Shown piece after piece: positions 12,201 to 24,700 of a stretch of DNA of 64,000 bases (within the stretch, counting starts at the first letter, position 1; each line of letters opens with the position of its first letter). A program made the translations under genes and the position numbers. The notes beneath the pieces were generated by a model that was given only the letters and a program-made list of their open reading frames with translations, was not told the DNA's origin and ran no database searches. Origin of the DNA: Thermothielavioides terrestris NRRL 8126 (Eukaryota > Ascomycota > Sordariomycetes > Sordariales > Chaetomiaceae); NCBI RefSeq assembly GCF_000226115.1, contig NC_016457.1, forward strand, positions 5,828,001-5,892,000, in the 5' to 3' direction.

Positions 12201-12772
12201 ACACTATGTTGGTGGTCCTCCTTCTTCTAGGAAGGCTATTGAGCCTCTCCTTTCGTTGTTCTACCTCTGTCTAGACGGTGGGTATTCGAGCTATTGAGCT
12301 CTGACCACATTCTTATTGTCTTTTGTCTTTCTGTTGTATCCTACTAGACGTACCTGAGCTACGTGTCTTCCTCTTAGGAGACATCCTTTCTACTACTCGA
12401 TATACATTATCTTTATCCGTCCAGAGGTACACTGCATTCCTTTAGGAGCTATCTCGTATACCTAATCCTGGGTGTAGTAGGGTAGGTTGGTGTAGAGGTT
12501 TTACACCATTTTAGTATCTAGTATAGTGGAAGGGGTATATCGCTAAGGACAACTAGTAGATTATATATATTTAGCTTATTAACGATACTAGAGAGCTAGT
12601 TAAAGAATATAAGAAAGTATATCCTATTGACTAGGAGAAAGAACACTATAATAAAGGCATCGCTATTAAGGAATAGGAAAAAGTGACGAAGATTCCTCGA
12701 TCCTAGAACCAAATTGTCGTAGAGCTACTATAAAGGAAGGGTAGCGACCAATAACAGCTATACTATTATTAA
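9277..12772 (+). pseudogene. Gypsy pol relic (family P copy 2), chromodomain split by a solo LTR
   Basis: Same polyprotein as 1-3267, beginning inside RT. The RT active site is intact as YIDD near 9476-9487 (open stretch 9443-9739), followed by RNase H and integrase. The chromodomain is interrupted between 12016 and 12514 by a 497-base LTR flanked by GTAT on each side. LTR plus duplicated GTAT adds 501 bases, so the downstream part remains in the upstream frame, ending at TAA 12770-12772. Many in-frame TAG and TAA codons make it a pseudogene. Confidence 0.78.
12017..12513 (+). repeat. Solo LTR of family U, target duplication GTAT
   Basis: 497-base LTR (TAAATTAGGG to ACCATTTTA) flanked by GTAT at 12013-12016 and 12514-12517. 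The uninterrupted site is visible in family P copy 1 (cgaGTATctag near 3008-3017). No internal sequence remains, so this is a recombined solo LTR. The terminal bases read TA...TA rather than TG...CA, as RIP of TG and CA would give. Confidence 0.85.
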
Positions 12773-13339
12773 CTTTCTCTTTCCTTCTTTCCTATTTCCC
12801 TTTCTTATTTTTATTTATTCTCACTTTCCTTAATAAGATACGTTCACTTCAATATATCTATTACCGTTATACCGCTACTAGACGTATAAGCGCTATCCTC
12901 TATCTTATAGATCTCCTTTTTCTCTTTTCTTTACCCCTTGCTTAGGATAGTACTACCGTTTTCAGTTATAAAACTATAGTCATTTAGTTCGTTAAACGCT
13001 TTATACATTCTAGTTTTTCTATATATAGATTCGCTACTAGCCTTGACCTATAAATAGTTAAGGGGAGCTAACCTATTGCTATAAAGGTATAGAGCTCTAA
13101 GCTTTAAGAGTAGGAATTTCTATTTACTAGCTACTACTAGATAACAACATTGTTCGTCGACTATAGTTACTACACCATTGTTTTTATTTACTTTTAGAAT
13201 AGCTTAATGTAAGTTACTACAATTTCCTTTCTCTTTATATATTAACCTCAATATATCTATTTCCTACAACAATTTTATATTATAGTCGTTTACATTCGCT
13301 ATATAATCAATTATTAGACATTCTTACTACCGAGCTATA
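12773..13339. other. Spacer between pol and unknown ORF, family P copy 2
   Basis: C/T-rich then AT-rich spacer homologous to 3268-3849. No reading frame supported. Confidence 0.4.
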
Positions 13340-15552
13340 TACATTTATACAAGTTATTGCCTATTAGTATATGCTTGTACTATATTTGTAACTCGAAGTA
13401 TTCTACTATATGTCTCTATAAGACCTATATCGCTAATAAGAGCAACTATATAACCAGTTCCCTTAACTTATTGACATTATTAAGTAGTAAAGCGCTCGAA
13501 GACGATTATATCGATATTATAGAAGGAGATATATATCTAGCTTTCGTTATATATAGAATACCTCTTTATAGACGAAAGACGTCTACCAAAGGCTATACCA
13601 CTGGTACCTAAAAGAGGGAGAGCACTTACCTCGCTACAAAGTAAGTGGAAGGTACGAAAAAGGCTACTAGTATACCCAATATACCTTTATATACTGTAGA
13701 AGTATATATATCTTATAAAGCTACAACTAAGTACGTCGCTACTAGAGCTGCCTATAACAATGAAATAATGGCCATTAAGGAAACCAATATAGCTAAAGCA
13801 ATTTAAGACAACTTGGAGACTATATATAAGGAACAATAGTAGGCTATTACCTCAAGCCCTATTATAATCTCCGATAATAAATACAAAGTTGCTAAGGACG
13901 ATAATAAAGCGCTAGACAATAATATAGTACGAGAACACTTAAGATCTCTCCTTACTTATAAGTATATAAAAGGAGAGTAGCTCCTCCAATATATACCTAG
14001 GATCTACTATCCTAATACCAATAACGTCACCTCTACCTATATATAGCGTAAAGAAGTATAGCAAGCTCTATATATTATATCCAAAGACGAGGCCACTATA
14101 ACCAATAACGATTAAGACGCCTCTAATAACAATAGAGCAGAGTATACTAACGACGAAGAAGATATAGCCACTGAACTATACTATATTCTAGAACTCTAAG
14201 AAACTTATATATCCTATAGATATTCTTATTGCTCTACCAAAGCTATAAACAAATATATCGCTACTATAAACAAAGTACTTGCTTATATATATATAGATTT
14301 CGGTTATAATAACGAGTATATAGCTAAGCTAACAATGTAATTCACTAAGTTTCACTATATAGTCCTAAAGAAGGATCTTGATAATAAGCCTGCTAGTTTT
14401 ATATACAACCTATATATCTAGAGGATTAAGGGTACAATTAAGAAAGCCTTTAAAGAGTTCTAAGAGACGAACATAGTTATAGTAAGCTATATACCAACAA
14501 TAATTGAAATCTTTATATTACATTACATCTCGCCTAAAGGCGAAGGCAACCCTTCTATAAATGCAATATTAGTAGAGCTCGAGCTTACCTACTACAACAA
14601 CGCCTAAGCCATAGATATAGCGAACAGTACTAGCTATATAGTTACTACGAACGATAACGCTATCAAGTCTCTACAAATAGATATAAAAGTAGTATAAGCG
14701 CTAACCAAGGATCTACTCCAATTTGCCTAGAAGTACCGAGTCTATATCAAAGAGGTTGAAAAAACTATAGTAAAGTCAATAAAGCTTATTAGTATATTAG
14801 AAGTAAATAGTAAAGCTAATAACTTATATCCTAGTAATCTTACCTTCTAAGACGACTTTAATAAAATATACTATTATTAGATAGAAAAGATTAGCGACCT
14901 ATAACTAATGTACAACAAGACTATAATGGATCTCCGTTATAAGAACAACGCTCTTCTAGAGAAGATCGACCTCGCTACCCGAACAATAGTAAACCTATAT
15001 AATAGCATCTATATAAGACTAGTATAGCGTATATAGGACGTTGAGTACCGCCTAGCGGCTATCAAGACCTAAGCTACTACAATAGACTTATCTACTACGA
15101 AGGTAGCTATTATAAAATAAACTAGAACATCTATTTAGACCACTAGCTACTATAGAGCAATACCTAAGATCGCTTATACTATAACTACGACTATAGTATA
15201 TACCGTTAAAGCTATATAGCCGCCTATATAGAAGACACTAAGTAAGACACCTATAGCTAAGGCCGTACTATCAGTCGTATTAGCAACGCTAGTTAAAACA
15301 CTATAGAGTCAGTATAACAACGAGACCTAATCGACGTTAAGAGCTAAAGCTATCAAGGTCACTAACAGTAAATGCTAATGTAAAATAACTATTGACAACA
15401 AAGTATAGGAGACGCCAACGCGTCCTCCTAAGAAACCTAAGAAGGTACCTATATCTATCGAACGTAAAGTAGCTACGAAAGTATCTAAGGTAGAAAAAGA
15501 CGACCCTTATACTAGTAATAGTATAGTCGATCTCGATAAATAGAACAAATGA
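13340..15552 (+). pseudogene. Unrecognised ORF of about 730 codons (family P, copy 2)
   Basis: Counterpart of 3850-6054, ending at TGA 15550-15552. It retains an 84-codon open stretch (13357-13611) whose end, EGDIYLAFVIYRIPLYRRKT, matches copy 1 closely. The distance from the pol stop to this ORF's stop is 2780 bases here against 2787 in copy 1, so the two diverged almost purely by substitution. Function unknown; basic C terminus as in copy 1. Confidence 0.5.
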
Positions 15553-15770
15553 ACAAGTATATTATAATGAAGGACATTACTATAGGATAAGATAATAGGT
15601 ATAAAAGTTATATATAGAGTATAATATAGATTAGTTTTCTTTCCTTTCTATACACTCCCTTATCCTATACTAAGTTCTATAATAATAGTGAGAATACCAT
15701 CTTTTCTTCTTATTCCTAGGCACTTGTTATATATAACTATAGCAAGGGCACCTATAACTGCACTACGGTC

Positions 15771-15963
15771 AAGGGTAACGAGTATTCCCCTTAAAAAGGG
15801 AACCTCGTCCGCAACCCCTTTGTAGAACAGTAGACTACATCAATATACTTTTATAACATATACTAGTGTTCAAGAATGCCGCCTCATCGGCTAACGAGGC
15901 TAAGAGGCATTGATCTTTCTTATCCTTATACATTTACCGCTAGATGGTCACCGAGCACCATCT
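15771..15963 (+). other. Two hairpins at the 3' end of family P, copy 2
   Basis: Homologous to 6271-6465: a compound stem around TTCCCC...AAGGGAA with flanking GGGT/ACCC pairing (15771-15820), and AGATGGT/ACCATCT (15942-15963). The stems are kept although the surrounding bases differ. Confidence 0.5.
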
Positions 15964-15972
15964 ACGTATAAC

Positions 15973-16210
15973 AGCATCTTCCTAGGCTTATAGGCATCCT
16001 CCTAGCTAACGCGGGTATCTTCCTAGGTTCGTAGGTATCCTAGCCAACGTAGGCATCCTAGCCAACGTAGGTATCTTAGCCAACGCGGGTATCCTAGGTT
16101 CATGGGCATCCTAGCCAACGTAGGCATCCTAGGTTTGCGGGCATCCTAGCGAACGCGAGCATCTTCCTAGGTTTGTGGGTATTCTAGCCAACGTGGGCAT
16201 CTTCCTAGGC
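15973..16210. repeat. Minisatellite, about 13 units of 17-20 bases
   Basis: Imperfect tandem array of units such as GCATCCTAGCCAACGTAG, with a second variant in which CCTAGGTTCGTAG replaces CCTAGCCAACGTAG; some units have an extra TCC. It lies exactly at the junction between the AT-rich relic block and the GC-rich gene island. No ORF. Confidence 0.75.
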
Positions 16211-16351
16211 ACCGTTAAAAAGCGTATTATCTAGCTATTGCGGATCAACTTACGGCTTGTTCAAACACCTACATTTGATAGTGTGGTGGCTGTCGGTGCA
16301 ATGCGCCCTGCACTTTGCGTACGTTGATCAGGCCTAATCTCGAACTTTGCA

Positions 16352-16482
16352 CTCAGACCAGTATAGGCTCAAATTGCAATGGGCGCTCTGATTGGCTGTA
16401 GGCAATGTAGTAGAGCAGTGTTGTAGGCTAAGCCGGTTTAAGGCCCGAGCAGCGAGCCAATATAGCCCAATACTGGTCTGAG
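16352..16482. repeat. Short inverted repeat pair, 16-base arms
   Basis: CTCAGACCAGTATAGG (16352-16367) and CCAATACTGGTCTGAG (16467-16482) are reverse complements apart from one base, 131 bases from end to end. A looser pair (GCGTACGTTGATC near 16316 and GATCAACTTACG near 16234) lies just to the left. This may be a small MITE or remnant; no target duplication is clear. Confidence 0.45.
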
Positions 16483-19400
16483 GTCTGAGATAAGAACGGG
16501 AACACGAAAATCCGGGATCGAGATCTGAGGCTGCTAGGAGCGCAAGTGCCTCCTGTCGTCGGCAATGCACGTACTAGGCAGGTAGCTCAGGTATGGTATG
16601 GACACTATCATCAGAGACTAGGAGGACGGTGGTAGATGACGTCCTCGGTGTGCGGACTGCGGACTCCCTCACTTGAAGATCCAGTCCCGTTGCAACGCAC
16701 TACGTCTTGTCCCGGCCAAGGGCTGAAGGCACCCCGACACTCAGAGCTCGGGACCGGACCGGCCTGCAAGGTATCAAAGTGAACATAGAACCCGGACCAT
16801 GAACAAGGGTGATCTTGCTCGAGAGGCTTGGAGAGAGCCGCCGCGGTTTCGCCTGCCAGAAAGGGAAGCTTGGAAACAGAGGCAGGGACCAGGGCCCGGA
16901 CAGGGGGGGCTGTAGGGCTGAGGATGACTGCGGGGCAGCGGCGATCCATGCCTATCAAGTGTTGGCTGCAATGCTCCGTCGGCGGGTTGATGATGACCGG
17001 TTCCATTGAATGCGATGGGACGGAGGGAGGCCAGGAGCAAGCGCCAGGGCCAGATGACAATGGCCGAGCTGCCCGCACGATGCTCGGCTTGCCGCGCGGG
17101 AGCAACGAGATCCTCGCATGTGTGGAAAACAGCGAAAGCAGGGCATGCCCTTTGACCACGGAAGCAACGATTGAGGTGGAGCGCCGGGGTGTTGTTTCAA
17201 TGGGACAGGAGGCAGTTGTAGTGGTGGAGGTGGGAGGCTGGCAACCGTTGCACGCCATTTTGGGGCGGTGCCTGCCCTGCCTGCAACAGACAGTTCCAGA
17301 CTACCTGCGTTACCGAATTGCGTAATTCGGCCCAGTGAGCGTCAAAAGTTCCAATGTCGCCGGACGCCCATGACACTCTTGGGTATGTACGATAGCTTCC
17401 GCGATTCCGAGGTTTCCAGTCGTTTTCTGATTGAGGCAACTGAGCCTGCAAATGGCAACAGAAGTTAACTATTGCAAACCTAGGTAGGTCGTTCGTTAGC
17501 TAGCGACGGTGAGAAACGAAGATTCAGCTGTCTCATGGTCGCAAATTGTGCAAGGAAGCCGCCCGGTAATTGCCAATCACTGTGGTGTTTAACGGTAGAC
17601 CTGAGCTGAATCGCAGGGCACTTGCCGTTTGCGGCTCAAGATGCGGATACGGTGGGCGGAGTTGGTGAGGGGCGTGATGTTTGGTCCCACCCCAGCGTTC
17701 CCATGTCCCAAGCACGCCGCCCCTTGCCGTGTTGCTCCTGCCCATCTCTTCCCGAACAACTTCGGTCTTCCTCACGTTGGCTGCTGCCTGCTCCCGTCAA
17801 ACTTCCAGATTGGTCCGGATTCTCATGCTCAGACACTCGGGTTTCCAGCCCCCAATTCGTGCTCGTTTTCATCGCCGTCTTGCCGTCTTCTACAATACCA
17901 CCGTCGCACCGAGGCAACACCAACATTGTGATTTCACTGGTTCCTGCAGCGGACCGGCAATGCGTCCGCATACTGCATGGTTCGTGTCTGGTTATCGCCT
18001 GAACCCTGGAAGCGTCCACGGTGTTACCGGGATGCGAGATGCGGGAATGCGTTTTCGGCTCAGGGCAATTCCCCGAGTGCTCAGCGGGCTCTGACATCAG
18101 ACAGACACCCCCCGCTATCGTTCCCAGGGCTGCTGCAGATGTACGATGCATGCATGCGCACATCACATCCCCCACAGTCAGACTGTCTGTTAACTAGCGC
18201 CAATGCAGGCAGCAGCCGCCTCTCATAGGCTGGGGGAGTTGTCTCAGCTGCAATCCGGATGTAAGGCAGTGAGTGGCCACGGGCAGCACTGATGGTGAAC
18301 AGGCTGGGAAACTGGAGGGGGCCGGCCAGGAATGGCGCTGCGCACTCGCCTTTTCCATCCATCGTCGTCGCAATGGGGCTGGCTGACCCAAGTCGACGGA
18401 TTGGCAGGGAGTAATCCGTAGGAAAGATCGAATCGAGCGTCGTCGCCCATGCGAATCCGCCCGTGCCACCCGTGACGCGCCTTTCCCATCTCCAAGCTCT
18501 CGACCGAGCTGAAGGCCCGGTCGCTAGGCCGGATTCCGTGCTTGCGACCGGGGACCCAAATACATGGCTCAGACTGCCAGCGACATGGCGTTGTGTTGGA
18601 CATGTTCGAGGCATTTGGTCCTGCGTAACTTCTGTGCACGGAGTGGTTGTCCTTGGTCTAGTGTACGCCCCCATGCCCCTCAGGGTCTCCACCCCTCGCC
18701 AGTCAAGCACCGCCGAACAGCCGGTCTCTTGATCCGACAACCACCGGGTTTTGCCTAACGACTCTTTGGTCGCCAAAATGCGGGACCGCTGATGCACACC
18801 GGCGCCGTCCCAGCTGAGCTGAACGCCGCCACCCAGATCTCCCTCCTCGAGAAGTCCCGGCTGGCCCCCAGCATCCCCGCCTCGGCTGCCAAACCGAACT
18901 TGTCAGTTAGTTAGTGTACACCAGAGTCCGGCTGTTGCAGGGCTGGCGACAGGGATTGTCTGGCTGTTTCTTCGCCCCGCCCACAGACCCTGACCCCCCT
19001 TGGCCTCCCTCTCCTCAGCAGGGTGAGGGTACACTAGCGTCAGCGTGCGCTAGGCTGCATCTCGCCAACCTGCAACATCCACAAGGAAGGCAAGAACAAC
19101 CTGATTAACAGACGCGAAGCTCGCAAAACACCCTGGCTGCCCGCCGCGATCACGCAGTTCGAAAGCGTCATTATTTCGCGTGCTAACAACCCAGGGCGCA
19201 GATGGCAATTATTTTACGATATGTATTAACCCACCAGCGGTCGAGTTCTCCACGGCAGCGCGGCAGGGTGTGCACGACAGGCAATCGGGCGTGATCCTAT
19301 CCCAAGGCCCATCAGGGTTGCACAGCCGGCTTCCCAGGATTGGCCAGCCCACTCCGGCGGCGTCTTGAACAAAGCTGACCTCCAACCTCGATGGGTTCTG

Positions 19401-20304
19401 AGCGAGCGACACTAGTTGGTGCTTGGGGAAGCTAACGAGTGTCAGCGTCAACCGGACCAGCTCTCTCCTCGATCCGATTTCCGCCCTGTGCTCCTAGCGT
19501 TCCACTCGTCTACCCAAATCGAGTACGATGGCGGTCTGGGTCAGATGCGGCATTGCCGAACTCCTCAAGGGGGCAAGCTGGGCGCGATGTTTAAAACGGC
19601 CGAGTTTCCCAGCCCGAGCGCGGCCAGGACTGGGGAACGAACTAAATGCCATTCTCTTGTCAGCGGACCGGGACGCATCTGTCCTCCGTTACAGACCCCC
19701 AGCGCGGCCACTCAACCCTCGCATCGATGATCTCCTTGAGCTTTCCGGTGCCGCTCTTGGGTCATCAACGGAAACCGCGCCTCTCCGGTTGTGCTACCTC
19801 ATCTGGCTCATGTAAGTGTCCTTCCTTTTCGAGCGCGCACGTCCTCATTGGAGGGTCGGACGCAAGGCGCTGCCATGCCACCTCATCGCGCCTTGGGTGT
19901 TGACGAGACAGTAGTCGGCCGGTGAACCTCAACTCGGCCATTGGACACTCGGCCAAGTCGGCACTCTCGCTCCGTTTCCCCTCAAGCCACCTCGTCCTCT
20001 CGGAACTCAACAGGGAGAGGCGTCGGTCAACTGGGTTACCAGGGGCGCTCAAGCGGCAACGGTCGCAAGTTAGCTCAGCCCAAGTGGAACCCGGATCCTG
20101 ACACCGAAAGTCAGCCAATTTCCGTGCCACCCTCGGGCTCCGACTTTCAGGGCCACCTCCCTGAACCCCCTTGTTTCCAGGGCCAGCCACCCACCAAACC
20201 CCCAGACCAGATCTTCAGTGCAGAGGATCCCCTGGCCACCCCCAAGGCCAGCGGTAAATTACACAGTATCTCACTTTCCCTGAACGTGTTGGCCGGTGGT
20301 CCAG
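16483..20304. other. GC-rich intergenic stretch, no supported gene
   Basis: About 3.8 kb of single-copy-looking GC-rich DNA. Open frames exist on both strands (e.g. 16611-17258 minus, 18081-18797 minus) but they overlap one another, have no recognisable domain and arise readily in GC-rich non-coding sequence. The last part may be promoter and 5' leader of the gene at 20305; a possible small leader intron (GTAAAT at 20254 to AG at 20304) is only a guess. Confidence 0.5.
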
Positions 20305-21741
20305 ATGCCAGCCTTCCAGCAACCCCCCGATAACGCGGCCTGGGAGTTACCCGTTTGGAGCCGCGACTACTACCCTACGGTCGTGAGCACGCGTATATAT
20401 CTTGCAATCGCTCTCCTTCTCATCGTAGTTGCGTCCCGCGCCCTCATTCGGCGCGGTCGAGTTTCGCGGAGTTCTGGTCCAGGGTCCCCCACGGCCCACA
20501 ACCAGCACAAGTCAAGTCAGCTCTCACTCTCATCCCCGTCTGCACCAGAAAAGGACCTGCAAGGGTTAACGGCCAAGCTCGAGCCTCACCCTGGCTGCCT
20601 GCCGGCTCAAGCAGACTGTGCGCAGGCACACAGGGCCCTGAGTATCGTACCGAGCGAGCTCAGGCCTTCGGGAAGGCAGCCAACGATGGATGGCACTGAC
20701 AGTGAGCTCGGTCAGGATTTCCAGCCATGGCCAGCAGTCCCGGCGTCATCACGTGGTATCAGCATCAGCAACCCGAAACCGCGTCACGATACCACCCCCG
20801 CACGTTTGATCTCCGTGGCGGTAAAAGGGAGAACAAGACGCAGCCGCTCGCCTGCCGGCTCTTCTCGAGCGTCTTCTGCGAAACGCCATAGCGGGAGCTC
20901 AGATGGGTTCGACAGCGGTGCATCCATTGACAAAGGGAAGAGGTCGACATCGGGGCTCGGGCCGAGCTTGGAGCGGGCGGGAGAAGCGAGGCCTTCCGCT
21001 TCGCAGTTCGACGACAGCGGCGAGTTTCGTCCGGGGCCCTTTCAAGACAATTCGTTCCTTGGCCTGGACCTTTCCGTTCCCAGACGCTTCTCGCGCCCTC
21101 CTCCTCCGCCGCCCTTGACGCCCCCGACGCTCAGCAGCGCCGGTTTTCCCTTCGAGGACCGCCGTCCGAGCCGTGCCGCCTCGATATCTCCGGCTCGGGA
21201 TACGAGCTTCATCCACCAGCCCAACCCAGAGTACGGCGCTGCCGCCTCCACGTCCAGCGGCCTGCCTAGCTCCAGCCCCCTGAGCGCCGCAGCCCTTCCG
21301 CGCCGCAGGTCCTACACCAGAAGCGTACCCATCGGCATCCCCGTCCCAACCACGAACGCGTCCGCCCCCTCGTCGTCTGGAACCATGACGACCCCGGGGA
21401 ACAGCAGCCACGCCTTCTCGCCGTCGAGCTACCCGCCCACATCCCCGCTGCTCCCGCCCCCGCCGCCGGGCCAGTACGACTACTACAAGACGCCGCCTTC
21501 CGCACCGCCCGAGTACGAGTTCGTCGGCGGGCCCGGGGGGCCGGGCGTGTTCCTCTCGCAGCACGAGATCGATCTGCAGGGCGAGATCATCTCGGTCGTG
21601 GACGACGCCGGGCACGGGTGGACACGCCACACGCGCGTCTATGGCGGCGGCGTGTGTCTGGCCTGCGCGGCGGCCGCCGCGCGGGACGGCGGGCAGGGCG
21701 GCTTCTACGGGGATAAAGTGCCGCTGGAGGACCGGCGGTAG
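20305..21741 (+). CDS. Hypothetical membrane-anchored proline-rich protein, 478 aa
   Basis: Intron-free ORF with ATG at 20305 (earlier in-frame codons are not ATG) and TAG at 21739-21741. It has a short N-terminal head, one hydrophobic segment at about residues 31-48 (IYLAIALLLIVVASRALI) followed by arginines, and then a long low-complexity Ser/Pro-rich region with a polyproline run near residues 263-275. The C terminus looks conserved: GWTRHTRVYGGGVCLAC at about 438-454, with two cysteines, and ending KVPLEDRR. I have a vague memory of similar WTRHTRVYGGGVCLAC tails in uncharacterised Pezizomycotina proteins but cannot name a family. It is probably a single-pass membrane protein with a cytosolic disordered tail. 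No function is inferred. Introns cannot be excluded, but the frame is continuous and of coding character. Confidence 0.72.
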   Translation: MPAFQQPPDNAAWELPVWSRDYYPTVVSTRIYLAIALLLIVVASRALIRRGRVSRSSGPGSPTAHNQHKSSQLSLSSPSAPEKDLQGLTAKLEPHPGCLPAQADCAQAHRALSIVPSELRPSGRQPTMDGTDSELGQDFQPWPAVPASSRGISISNPKPRHDTTPARLISVAVKGRTRRSRSPAGSSRASSAKRHSGSSDGFDSGASIDKGKRSTSGLGPSLERAGEARPSASQFDDSGEFRPGPFQDNSFLGLDLSVPRRFSRPPPPPPLTPPTLSSAGFPFEDRRPSRAASISPARDTSFIHQPNPEYGAAASTSSGLPSSSPLSAAALPRRRSYTRSVPIGIPVPTTNASAPSSSGTMTTPGNSSHAFSPSSYPPTSPLLPPPPPGQYDYYKTPPSAPPEYEFVGGPGGPGVFLSQHEIDLQGEIISVVDDAGHGWTRHTRVYGGGVCLACAAAAARDGGQGGFYGDKVPLEDRR

Positions 21742-24700
21742 CTGGTCGGTTTCTGGTAGGCGGCGTTGCAATCGCGGGATGCCCCCGTAGAGAAGGGGAG
21801 GGGTGGGGTTCGGGAGATTGACCGGAGGGGAGGGGGAAGTTGGAGTCGGTTGGATATCTGCGTGTATCTGCGGCTGCCGGCTTGTTGGTCTGGTGTTTTT
21901 TTCTGGGACAACAGGAAGTGGTGGGCTCTCTCTCCCAGCAACACACTACGGACGACAGCAGAAAGCCATCGCCGCCAGCTTGCTCCACGGGGAGGTCAAA
22001 TTTGAGTTGTGGGGCATCAATATGCGCTGCAACAGTCAGCGTTAAGGAATCCTGGATACCCGCATTGGGGGCGGACGATGCTGCGTCTCGCATAGGTCGC
22101 ATGCAGGTCTTCCTAAAAGGGTATGTATGTACCTGGGTGGGGGGACGGAGGCGGTCAATGCAGCTCACGTAGGCGGTGTCGTGTTGGTTCGCGATGACGG
22201 TCCGGTATGGGGCCGGGCCTGTTTGTCTACGACCTGCCATATACAGACGGTGCCTATCAGGCATTAAGCGAGAAAGCATGGGTTTTAGCCGCTTCGTGCC
22301 AAACTCAGTATACTGCTTTGCATGCTTTGGGCGTCCATTGTGTAGCGCTAGAAGGAGCACGTCTTTGCTATTGGGCTTGTTGTGGTGTCCATCAAACACT
22401 TGGGTACGGGTAGGGCACAGGTAAAGTACTGTCACCTCTCCGGCCCTGCATCCAACGTTGTGCGGTCTTGTGGGCTGAAATCGTCTGTATTCCTGACCCA
22501 GTCTAAAACTGTCTCCTGATTTGGGTTGTCTATCCGCCCGTCTTGTGCGCACAAGACCTCCGCAGGGATGCATTAGGCAGACATCGGCGGCTGCCTATAG
22601 ATCAGTCGAATTGTAGAATTCCTTGGTGCAAGCAACATCATCTTGCCACTACTCCAGCTATAAATGTACCTCAATGTGACTGTAAGGGACCTGGACGCGT
22701 AGGTGACCCAGCCACTCACCCGATGCGCCTTCGGTGCCACACCCCATCCATCAAACCACGACTTGACAACCCGCAGCAGCTTTAGCGTAATCATCACATC
22801 CAAGTAACATCTCCACAGGCTCTGGCCTACGTACACCCCGGCTATTTAAAGGGACATGACCATCTCGGCCGTGATCATGGATGATGCACGCGGCGATCCA
22901 TCCGCGTCAAGGTCACCCACCATCACCAGACGGAGGAGGCGAGGTCAAGCCGTAGACGCAGGAGCCAGTCGGGCCAGACTATCTCCTACAGCCGGCGCCT
23001 AGTATTTGCTGGACTTGGTCGTCCTGCAGCGTCGCGAGAACCGGGTACCGTGGTACCCAGGTTCTGGCTGACGGTGTAGGTCCGACTTATATCACCACGC
23101 TGGCCCGGTGGTCTGTGGTGTTGCGCCAGGTATTTGCCCGGCTGCTAGCTTACGAGTTTGCTGTGCGCGTTGTTGCAGGGCGCTGCGACAAGGCAAGAGG
23201 CCCGGGTGTGATACCCCTTGAACAGGCTGCTCTTGTGTCAAAGAGAGCGAAAGGCCTGGCTAGTCGGGGCCAGCCGGGCTTTTGTTGCCGCTGCCGATCC
23301 CAGTCTGGAGTCGAGCCCGTGTATGTCCGGCTATTCACCCCCCGATGTGATCTTGAGGAGCATCGTGCAGTTTGTGCTCTACCGGGCATCGTCGACGCTG
23401 GCCCGAAGTCGCGTGCCCGCTGCCTCCTGCCTCGGCCTGGCTGACGGTATGGGCACGGGGTTTCGAGGTCAGAGCTGGTATGGTTTCCTTGCAGAGGGAG
23501 AGAGCAAGGACGAAGAAGTTCCTTTTGAAAGCGCACCCTCCCTCAAGGTATGGGGATCCGCAGCTGAGTTGTGACAATGAGGGCTTGCCAGTCTCCTTGT
23601 CATCGCCAACTCATCAAAGCCGACGATATTCCTCCTACACACACCATCGCGACCATTGTGGGTGGCTTGATGTGAGCGGTCGTCATTCGATAACTTGCAC
23701 AACAGCTCCACTTGACTAAGTGGCCTGCCGAGGCATCTTACAACGTTTGTCAGTTGTAGTGCAGTATTCGCCGCGTCTGTACGAAAATCCAGGGTAAAAG
23801 GGCGGCCATTGCTCCAGTGCTTGGGCTAATCGCGCCGCTCAAGGACGAGCCAGACGGCATGGTTGGGTCGGAATCAAAGGCTGAGGCGCTGGCGACGGCT
23901 TGTGTGCCAGCCCGGAGGGAGAACAACTTGTTATGAGTGACATTGTCCGGTTTGCATGCGGCCACCTTCTAGTCGTGGAGAGTCTCTTTCCCGTTGCTCT
24001 GACGGTTATGTCAAATGGCTGTTGCCGTTGACAATTCAATAACTTGATGTGTACAAGCGCGTCACGGCGATATAGTGCCCTGAGTTTACGATCGCTCATC
24101 GGGAGGCGCAGATCAATGTCTTCTGGAAAGTTGTCATTATTGCTTTCGTCTTGGACACTGGGAGCTTTAACTCTAGTTACCAATACCACAGGTTCAGCAG
24201 CTTGTCCCAGGGTGCCATGGCATGTTGTCCTAACGAAGAGCAGCGTGACGGTCCACTTGAGCCTTAATTCAACACGGTTCAGGGGCAATCGCTGCCCGCT
24301 ACCCGATTTAGACTGTATTCTACTCGATGTTCGGGTAATCTGGTGTTGCGAGTCAGGGTCGGGGCTGTGGAACGAGACTGACTCGCAAGCACTTAGGATG
24401 AAGTACGTCCGCTGATCAGGACGCCACAAGGTATTCCTGTTTGGCGGAGTGTTTTCATGGAGAAAAGGAGGCGGCTACGATCCTGCTGCCCAACTGGTCA
24501 TGGTGGCTTGGTAAATAGACAAGTGTTTCAATGTTTATCTCTTCGCAGGATAGTAGCCTCTGCAGGCCCTACTCCGCTGGGCTATTGGAAGTAGAGTCAT
24601 GGACCTCATGACACGGGACGAACACTCTGCAATCAACCGGGGCGGGGCCACATCTGGCTCATGCAGGGAGAATGCGCCAACAGGTGGAACAGGATCACCA

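Larger units (their letters stand above)
9273..15970 (+). mobile_element. Ty3/Gypsy chromovirus relic, family P, copy 2
   Basis: Second, RIP-divergent copy of the element at 1-6472. It starts abruptly inside RT at the edge of a family U LTR (9272), so its 5' part lies to the left of that insertion or is lost. A solo U LTR interrupts its chromodomain. It continues through the spacer, the unknown ORF and the two hairpins and stops near 15970, where a minisatellite and then GC-rich DNA begin. Confidence 0.7.

Noticed and set aside
16611..18797. Several long overlapping open frames on both strands
   Set aside because: They lie over each other in different frames, have no domain or signal features, and are expected in GC-rich non-coding DNA.
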